Origin: Theobroma cacao
Lineage: Eukaryota; Streptophyta; Magnoliopsida; Malvales; Malvaceae
Assembly (NCBI RefSeq): GCF_000208745.1
Contig: NC_030856.1
Coordinates: 5,045,376-5,109,375, forward strand
DNA: 64,000 nt
Direction of reading: 5' to 3'
Part shown: positions 57,334 to 64,000 of the stretch, piece by piece
Numbering within the stretch: position 1 is the stretch's first letter
How the letters are laid out: every line of letters begins with the position of its first letter
The notes under the pieces: model-generated
Database searches by the model: none
Seen by the model: only the letters and a program-made list of their open reading frames with translations
Told to the model about the DNA's origin: nothing
Position numbers and translations under genes: made by a program

Positions 57334-57788
57334 CTTTTTCAATTGATAATACAGTCCATCCATTTATTCTTTCTTGATATATCGTTGATCTTAATAAAAT
57401 TTTATTAATTTTAGTTTTGATAAACTTTTTTCTCATCAAGCAACACTTACTATAATTATTAATATATGTGTTTAGAAAAAAATCAAATCTACTCATATGA
57501 TTAAATATGTCGATTGGACTATTATTTTTCATTTATATAATTTTTTTTAAAATTTTTACTNCTTTTTCAATTGATAATACAGTCCATCCATTTATTCTTT
57601 CTTGATATATCGTTGATCTTAATAAAATTTTATTAATTTTAGTTTTGATAAACTTTTTTCTCATCAAGCAACACTTACTATAATTATTAATATATGTGTT
57701 TAGAAAAAAATCAAATCTACTCATATGATTAAATATGTCGATTGGACTATTATTTTTCATTTATATAATTTTTTTTAAAATTTTTTAC
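57334..57788. repeat. Exact 227-bp direct duplicate around an N
   Basis: 57,334-57,560 and 57,562-57,788 appear identical and are separated by the single N at 57,561, the signature of two overlapping contigs joined without merging. The underlying sequence is AT-rich and non-coding. Confidence 0.9.
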
Positions 57789-57856
57789 TTTAAAAATAAA
57801 TCTAAACTATTAATATCAAAATAGTTATTATATTTTAAGTAACATTCAAGATTGAG

Positions 57857-58270
57857 GTAATATCCTCAAGTTCAATGCTTGCAAGGCGGCCTACAAGGGA
57901 TGGTTTTCAGTTGGTGGACTATGGTCTCTCCTAACTCTTCCTCTTTTTCCAGTTTTGGCTTTTAATAGAGAAATCCCTTTGGCGCATAGTCCATAGCAAG
58001 GAACATGAGATCCCAGGGAGCTAACTCGATCCTTGAACTTCCTTCTTGGGGTTGGCAGCTTGAACAATGCTAGCACAGATGAATCGAATATCCCCCATGT
58101 CTCTATATCTTGTTAAGGGTTCGCATAATGCTCAGAAATTGAAACGTATCTTGTTTATAACCTAACTCTACCATAAGAATAATAATGTATGCATTTAATT
58201 GATGATAAGTTCTATGCAAGAACCATGAATGGCCATATCCTTGAGCAGACAATCTTAACAAATAGAGGCT
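57857..58270 (-). pseudogene. BAHD pseudogene 2: N-terminal part and promoter
   Basis: It matches BAHD codons 1-about 90 with deletions (ATCCTCAAGTTCAATGCTTG, GGTGGACTATGGTCTCTCC, TTTGGCGCATAGTCCATAGC, GAACATGAGATCCCAGGGAG) and then the promoter with an unoccupied TRIM site (GGCCATATCCTTGAGCAG). One base is missing in CGATCC-TTGAACTTCC, and 24-30 codons are lost after AGGCGGCC. Confidence 0.9.
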
Positions 58271-58419
58271 ATAAAGAGAGGAGGCTGGCCCTCGGAGTAT
58301 TTCTTGATGTTGGCAAACAGAAATAAAAGAAAATGCTTAAAGGCATTACCCAATTGTTAATGGAGTTTAATTACCCAATTCTAAAGGCATTATCCGACCA
58401 ATTCTAAAGGCCGGTAAGC

Positions 58420-58512
58420 GAAGGTTTTCAGTTGGTGGACTGTGGTCTCTCCTAACTCTTCCTCGTTTTCCAGATTTGGCTTGTAATAGACAACAAGTCC
58501 CGTTGGCGCTCC
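58420..58512 (-). pseudogene. BAHD pseudogene 3: short fragment
   Basis: GGTTTTCAGTTGGTGGACTG, TCTCTCCTAACTCTTCCTCG and GTCCCGTTGGCGC match BAHD codons about 40-70. The rest of the gene is absent. Confidence 0.8.
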
Positions 58513-58689
58513 TAGCAATGAATAATCCCACATCGTCTAAATACTTGTTTTTGTAGATGTTTATAAAGGGTTACACTACTTTCAATTTTGCTCTCATTAT
58601 TATTTATAAAAGAGGGATCACCACGATTGAAGATCAGACTCCTCCCATCGAAAGATAATAAAATTTTTACTTGAAATTTTCTTTTTTCG

Positions 58690-59610
58690 GATGGAAAGGA
58701 CATTATCGATTTAAAATTTTTGATAATTATGAATCAACCAATGGTTCTAAGGAGCCAAAAAAATTGAATGATTAATTTCCCTAAATTATTTAATGAAAAT
58801 TTTTAACTCCATAAAAAAATCCTTTTCCGCTAAATTAGTTGTAAAAAGAGTAACAAAGGGATAATCAATGATACCCAAAGGCATTATTGATTTAAAATTT
58901 TCGATAAATATGAATCAATAAATGGTTCTGCGGTGCGGAAAAAATTTGAATGATTAATTTCTCTAAATTATTTAATGAAAATTTTAAATTGCATAAAAAA
59001 TACCCCTTTCTATTAAATTATTTGTAAAAAGTGTAACAAAGGGATAACCAATGATACAAAAGGCATTATTGATTTAAAATTTTCGATAATCATGAATCAA
59101 TCAATGGTTGTGAAGTGTGGAAAAAAATTGAATGATTAATTTCTCTAAATTATCTAATGAAAATTTTATACTCCATAAAAAATATCCTTTTCTACTAAAT
59201 TATTTGTAAAAAGTGTAATGAAGGGATAACCAATGCTACAAAAAGGCATTATTGATTTAAAATTTTTGATAATTATGAATCAATCAATGGTTGTGGGGTG
59301 CGGGAAAAAATTAAATGATTAATTTTCCTAAATTATTTAATAAAAATTTTAAATTCCATAAAAGATATCCTTTTCTACTAAATTATTTGTAAAAAGTGTA
59401 ACAAATGGATAATCAATGATACAAAAAGGCATTATCGATTTAAAATTTTTTATAATTATGAATCAATCAATGGTTTTGAGGTGTGGAAAAAAATTGAATG
59501 ATTAATTTCTTTAAATTATTTAATAAAAATTTTAAATTTCATAAAAAATATCCTTTTTTGCTAAATTATTTTTAAAACGTATAACAAAGGGATAACCAAT
59601 GGTACAAAAA
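58690..59610. repeat. Tandem array, five units of 182-183 bp
   Basis: The boundary word ATAACCAATGATAC (variants ATAATCAATG) occurs at 58,861, 59,044, 59,226, 59,409 and 59,592, spacing 183, 182, 183 and 183. Each unit contains GGCATTATTGATTTAAAATT, ATGAATCAATCAATGGTT and TTGTAAAAAGTGTAAC. A single unit exists at 47,790-47,977. The array lies between a BAHD fragment and the 3' side of the DUF2921 gene. Confidence 0.93.
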
Positions 59611-59624
59611 GTATAGAATTGACG

Positions 59625-59695
59625 TTGCGACTTTCTATTAAATCAAGGATACGAGAACTTTCGATTCAGCTTGATAATAACGAGATGAGCTTGAA
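59625..59695 (-). pseudogene. Short N-terminal DUF2921 fragment
   Basis: AACTTTCGATTCAGCTTGAT, AATAACGAGATGAGCTTGAA match 62,615-62,650 of the intact DUF2921 gene (codons near 75-90). It joins the last 183-bp unit in the same way as at 47,977-48,090. Confidence 0.75.
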
Positions 59696-60066
59696 TTATC
59701 TTTTATATATCTGGAAAAAACAATTGATATCTTATTTTATGACTTCAAATGGCTTGACAAATGCACATTTTACTGCAGCAATGAAGAAGGGAAATATTGA
59801 ATTTTTTCTTTTATATTTTGTTATATATATTTTTTGCTCTTTTACTAGTCTTTTGGTTGGGGGATATAAAATTTTACCTAAATATGTTGTGAAAGAATAA
59901 AATACAGTTATGTGCCCACTCAATGAGCTCCAAACATCTCTATTCCCATTTCTTAATAGGCTTAGACAACTTACATAAGCACACAGTAATTTACAGACTT
60001 ATTTCTGAACAGAAGTAGAGATAGATCCATCTCCATGGTGAACAGAAGTAGTAATACTAGCAAGCA

Positions 60067-62880
60067 CTAGGTGCTAGATTTTAGTGGAAATTGATCTTCT
60101 GAAGCCATTGGCAGCTCCTCATATATCACTGATTCTTGAAATCTCTTTGGAAGGAAACATCGACCACCAAATCGCTGTTGCATGTATATGATTGCAGCAA
60201 AGAATAGGCCCAACACAGGAATAATGAAGTCCCAAGCAGTTGAGTAGTAATCTGCAGCAGGATCTGCATAAATGTATGAGTCATCAATTCCAAGAAAATT
60301 GTGAGCCCTGTAAAGATCATATCCGTGAGGCACCAGACGAACAAGGGTAATTCCAATGTAAAAGAAACGAGACAGAGCCTCTTCTCTTGAGTTCTGGAAC
60401 ATGTTGAACAGGATTTGGGGGAAAAGAAAGGCATCAAGGATCAAACCAGCATAAGCTCTTGAACCACTCAAAAGGACCTGCTCGTGATCGTAGTATGAAG
60501 AATGCCATTCGGTGTCAACAAGATTCTTCCTCCACTTAGGAAAGAAAGCAATGAGGACCCCAGCTATGTACACTGGAAAACAAACATAAAGCCCCCTCTT
60601 CTCCGCAATCCACAAGGGCTTTTTCTTTTCACCAGAGCATCTGGCTGTCCATGAGAGAATCAGAAGACGGATTTGCAGCAGAAAAACGACCATTGTGACA
60701 ACCCTAATGATCACCTCGTTCATTTCTAGCCATACTCCACCTCTAACCCAGACATTTCTTTGACTATCTTGAGTGAACATTGCTTCAAGATTTAGAACCA
60801 GAGGGATTAAGTGTCCCAGGGCTAGAATAACAAGCATGAGAAGTGAAATGAAAGGACAAACGCCAGGGTTCTTTCTCACATGAAAGATTTGAAGTACTAA
60901 AAAGACGATTGCAAGAGTGTTGGATATGACAGACATGATCATCTCGAAATCCATTCTCCAAATTGATTCCAATGCCCAACTGCGATAATAAGCCCTACCG
61001 GAAAAGTCCAAGGGTCCAAAATTAAGACGGTCAGTTGTTTCGCGCATGCTCTTAATGCTTCCCTTGATAATACCTCCTTTCCTGTCTGAGTTCAATGGAG
61101 GAAACTGAACATTCACAAGGATCTCGCAGTCCACTGAATGACTTAAAGATCCTGTGTTGGCTGACCTCAGATCTCTGCAGCCAACCATGCACAGATTACC
61201 TGTTTCAGAATCATAAACCCCTTCAGCAGAAATTTTGATTTCCACGTATCCATTTGAAGATTGGTTAAATGGATTAAGGCCAGCATCCAAATTCAAACTA
61301 CGTAGCGTGATGCTCATTTTGTAGCTGATATTAAGCAAGCGGCCACTGGTATCTGACTGATTTCCATAATTTATAGGCCTTGAGCTTGAGGATGGTAATA
61401 GAAAGGGAAATCTCTGGTAAGGCTGATCGCCCACAGCAAGAGGTTCTGAAGAACCCCATCCAATTCTTTCTTTGGAACCCTTGACATTTGAGATATGAAA
61501 ACCCATGTCCCTGGAATAGCCATCTGGGTACTGCCCCCTGCTGTTCCTTTTAGGTTTCTGCTCTGTACATGATGACTTCTTCACTTTATCAGTTTCCGTG
61601 TACTCATATTTCAAACCTTGAAGTTGAATTCGCCCACTGCTGCTACGGTCAGTATTTCGGAACACGATCCTATCAAAGAAACCAGATTCATTCCTAGGTT
61701 TCTCACTCCAAATTTCACCGACAACAGTACTTGTGTTTCTGATAGACAAGATTGCCGAAAATCTCAAGCTCAACCTTGTTGTGCAGTCTCCAACACGAGA
61801 CTTCTCCAAGGAGCTTGATGCATCAAAGATTCGGCAAGCAGCAATACAGAGCCGATTCTTCCTTGCATCCCAAGATCCTTCTCCAACTAATGAAGTGCTG
61901 AAATTGGAAGAGCGATAATACCCCATACAGTAATCGATAGGAAATTCTATCAGAAACCTCAAGCTTAGCTTATCCTCCGAGCACTGAATCATACTCAAAG
62001 ACATGACCTGTGGCAAATATCCAATACCATCACCAAATGGATTGCAACTCTTTGAAGAATCACAACCACTTCCATACTCCAGTTCAAAAGCATTGGCTTG
62101 ACCTAGAAACATATTACAAATAGTTCGAGTCCGTGATAAGCTGAGGGATGACTTCTCTGGCACATCAGTCCCCCCAGGACACCCTTGAGTTGATAGTTTT
62201 GAAACTTTGGTGTACTGGTAACTTTTTTGAGGGAACATCAGCAAGGAAATTTGACCAAAGTAATTTGGTTCATCAGCAGCGTACAAGCTATCCATGGTTC
62301 CAGTGACTAAAGTGTTGATAGTGCTTGACTTCTTAAGATTGTTCAACTTGAGAACAGCTGCAAGATGAAGCAGTTTACCTTCTTTGGAGTAAGTATAGCT
62401 TGTTCCCACCATGCAAAGCCTCCCGGTAGTTCTACACCAGAAGCCTTGAAAGTCGAAGTCCAGAGCTCCACGATTGCTTGAATCACTTGAATATGAATAG
62501 AATGAACCAGAAAAGCTCTCTTCATAGTAATATGAGCTTTGGAAGATCAGGTTTCCTTCTACCTTGAAGACATCCTCAACATGAGTTCTATATACATGGT
62601 GAGCTTCGAAAGTTAGAACTTTCGATCCAGATTGATAATAAAGAGATGAGCTTGAATTCAGGACTTCATCCCCTCCACTATAGTAACCGTTTTGACGTTC
62701 AGGAAATGGGGAGATATTGAACTCCTCATAAACTGTTTTTGATTCCTCAACAACTGAATCACAGTAATGACCATAATTAGATTGAGATGCAGTGGAAGAG
62801 ACCATATTCAAATAGAAGAAAGTGGAGAGGAAAAACAGCAAGGAAGCATGAAAAAACTGTAGCTTTGTGGAACAATCCAT
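60067..62880 (-). CDS. DUF2921 membrane protein, intact
   Basis: The single-exon, 937-residue protein starts with a signal peptide (hydrophobic span about 9-30, ending near VSSTASQS). A large extracellular or luminal part (about 35-640) follows with two repeated beta-rich halves: GFWCRTTGRLCMVGTSYTYS and GVYDSETGNLCMVGCRDLRS share the GxxCMVG phrase. The C-terminal third has about six to seven membrane spans (for example IMSVISNTLAIVFLVLQIF near 645, FISLLMLVILALGHLIPLVL, VVTMVVFLLQIRLLIL, YVCFPVYIAGVLIAFF, FIIPVLGLFFAAIIYM). RFGGRCFLP and a short acidic tail end it. The family is plant-specific, often called SWEET-like domain (DUF2921); its function is not established. The length and single-exon form are usual. 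It is the only complete member of a cluster with fragments at 48.1, 56.2-57.3 and 59.6 kb. Confidence 0.95.
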   Translation of the reverse strand: MDCSTKLQFFHASLLFFLSTFFYLNMVSSTASQSNYGHYCDSVVEESKTVYEEFNISPFPERQNGYYSGGDEVLNSSSSLYYQSGSKVLTFEAHHVYRTHVEDVFKVEGNLIFQSSYYYEESFSGSFYSYSSDSSNRGALDFDFQGFWCRTTGRLCMVGTSYTYSKEGKLLHLAAVLKLNNLKKSSTINTLVTGTMDSLYAADEPNYFGQISLLMFPQKSYQYTKVSKLSTQGCPGGTDVPEKSSLSLSRTRTICNMFLGQANAFELEYGSGCDSSKSCNPFGDGIGYLPQVMSLSMIQCSEDKLSLRFLIEFPIDYCMGYYRSSNFSTSLVGEGSWDARKNRLCIAACRIFDASSSLEKSRVGDCTTRLSLRFSAILSIRNTSTVVGEIWSEKPRNESGFFDRIVFRNTDRSSSGRIQLQGLKYEYTETDKVKKSSCTEQKPKRNSRGQYPDGYSRDMGFHISNVKGSKERIGWGSSEPLAVGDQPYQRFPFLLPSSSSRPINYGNQSDTSGRLLNISYKMSITLRSLNLDAGLNPFNQSSNGYVEIKISAEGVYDSETGNLCMVGCRDLRSANTGSLSHSVDCEILVNVQFPPLNSDRKGGIIKGSIKSMRETTDRLNFGPLDFSGRAYYRSWALESIWRMDFEMIMSVISNTLAIVFLVLQIFHVRKNPGVCPFISLLMLVILALGHLIPLVLNLEAMFTQDSQRNVWVRGGVWLEMNEVIIRVVTMVVFLLQIRLLILSWTARCSGEKKKPLWIAEKRGLYVCFPVYIAGVLIAFFPKWRKNLVDTEWHSSYYDHEQVLLSGSRAYAGLILDAFLFPQILFNMFQNSREEALSRFFYIGITLVRLVPHGYDLYRAHNFLGIDDSYIYADPAADYYSTAWDFIIPVLGLFFAAIIYMQQRFGGRCFLPKRFQESVIYEELPMASEDQFPLKSST

Positions 62881-62955
62881 AACTATAGGCTTAAATTTCT
62901 TCAGACAAGAAGATTGGGAGGAAGAACTTATAGCAAACTTGGAAAAGAGGTGAAA

Positions 62956-62967
62956 GAATATATAGCT
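62956..62967 (-). promoter_or_regulatory. TATA box of the DUF2921 gene
   Basis: The minus strand reads GAGCTATATATTC about 75-85 bp upstream of the ATG at 62,880. Assignment is by position and sequence only. Confidence 0.5.
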
Positions 62968-64000
62968 CTATATCGCTCACTGGAGCTGAGGTGAACTGGA
63001 CCCAAGGCGGTGGTCGGTCAAACGTCGCAGGAAATTTCCTAGTTCAAGAGCTTGGAAAAAAGAGCTACTTAAGACTTGACTAAAAATGAGCAAAGGATAA
63101 GTCTTTCAAATATGCTGGTTACAGTTCAGACATGGACGAAGTCAAGCAAGAAGAAAAATTGTTGTACTAAGTAAAGCAAATTTTCTACTTTGCAACTGAT
63201 AGAACATTATGACATGTTATCCTTAATCAACTAAGTAAATAATTGATCAGATCAGCACACAAAACCAACACATTATTCAATTTAGTTCAATTGAGACAAG
63301 CCTAAAATATATGTGGGGTCCTGATTGTTAAAATCATACATTCAGCAGGATAAAGTGGGAATCCAGAAGACCACTCAATTTTGGAACACGTAATCCAATT
63401 AAGTTGTTTGTTTTAGCTGAAAAGGTCTTTGGGACCATACATTAATCTTCTTTACAGAGATTATTTAACTTCACTCTTCTTAGTCTTGGCTGGGACCGAT
63501 GAAGGCAAGGCAATATGCATGCTACCTCGATTGAATTTATTGACTTTGAAGACACTCTAAGGGATCAAGAAGAACCAAAAACAATAAGGACCAACAGCAC
63601 CATATCTATGGCTGAGGAAAGTCTTTAGTCTCCCCTTGTGCTGCTCCATTAATCAATTATTTTCCATATAGTTTGTGGAAATTTATCCCAAGTTTAATTC
63701 GACAATGAACTTGTTATCGCCTCTAAGTCAATGTCAATGCACAAGGTTGCTATCACATTGTCTTGTATTTGGGTCCAAGAATGGTAGTGAAGAACACAGC
63801 AAAGCACTGATAACGAGGGGATGGTCCAAAAACTAAAATTTTGCCCAGTCTTGGGTTTGAAGACTTTTCTTGGTTTACTTGGAAAATTCTGCAGGTCCTA
63901 CAGTTTGCTTGACGTGAATTAGAGATCATGGAAATTCCTGGTAACTGCCAAGACTTGGAGTGTATCCCCTCACCATTGATTTTAAGATAGCTAAACCAGT
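62968..64000. other. Upstream region of the DUF2921 gene
   Basis: No gene or repeat recognised. The base composition is less AT-rich than the transposon regions; it probably contains the promoter of the DUF2921 gene. Confidence 0.5.

Noticed and set aside
57263..57760. Two nearly identical 75-89 codon minus-strand frames
   Set aside because: They are the same AT-rich sequence seen twice because of the unmerged overlap at the N; no protein similarity.
58690..59610. Centromeric satellite
   Set aside because: The unit length is suggestive, but five units beside an intact gene, with a single copy elsewhere linked to the same gene fragment, indicate a local duplication.

Overview
The window is nuclear DNA of a flowering plant, a eudicot and most likely a rosid. 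It is AT-rich, has long gene-poor stretches, and shows GT-AG introns, upstream TATA boxes, plant-only gene families (BAHD acyltransferase, class III chitinase, ECA1/prolamin-like secreted peptide, DUF2921) and plant retroelements (Ty3 Tekay/Del-type LTR, Ty1/copia, L1-type LINE, TRIMs). I cannot name the species from sequence alone.

Layout. Positions 1-2,800 hold retroelement debris, a duplicated copy of the 3' flank of the gene at 5.7-10.3 kb, and a lone protein-kinase exon. At 2.8-5.1 kb are a small secreted six-cysteine peptide gene (minus strand) and a decayed F-box gene. At 5.7-10.3 kb is an intact 13-exon non-canonical poly(A) polymerase gene (TRF4/5-like, minus strand), whose exon chain I joined into a 540-residue protein. 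At 11-19 kb is a local cluster of small membrane-anchored RING-H2 genes: four candidate genes, one partial copy that is probably an assembly artefact, and one 3' fragment. At 22.1-22.5 kb is a small acidic-tailed protein gene of unknown function. At 23.7-24.6 kb is a complete class III (hevamine-type GH18) chitinase.

From 26 to 40 kb the sequence is nested transposon: a broken-up minisatellite carrying a hAT-like MITE, a foldback element with 10-bp target-site duplication (TSD), an intact 657-bp TRIM with 5-bp TSD, a copia fragment with a probable SINE, and a long dead LINE whose conserved tryptophan codons have often become TAG.

From 40 to 63 kb lies a decayed tandem cluster built from a repeated module: a non-coding segment 'X', a DUF2921 membrane-protein gene and a BAHD acyltransferase gene. 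One intact BAHD gene (41,961-43,289) and one intact DUF2921 gene (60,067-62,880) remain; between them are several fragments of both. TRIM elements landed in this cluster. One (43,430-44,086) can be proven from two unoccupied paralogous sites within the window. Another TRIM locus became a tandem array of at least four LTRs, into which a 3.1-kb Tekay-type LTR then inserted and was reduced to a solo LTR (51,480-54,584, TSD CTACC).

Three single N characters (13,358; 18,963; 57,561) each sit next to duplicated sequence. Two of them look like unmerged contig overlaps, so the apparent duplications there should not be read as biology. I did not find a convincing new enzymatic or defence system. The most informative parts are the layered transposon history and the DUF2921-BAHD module cluster.
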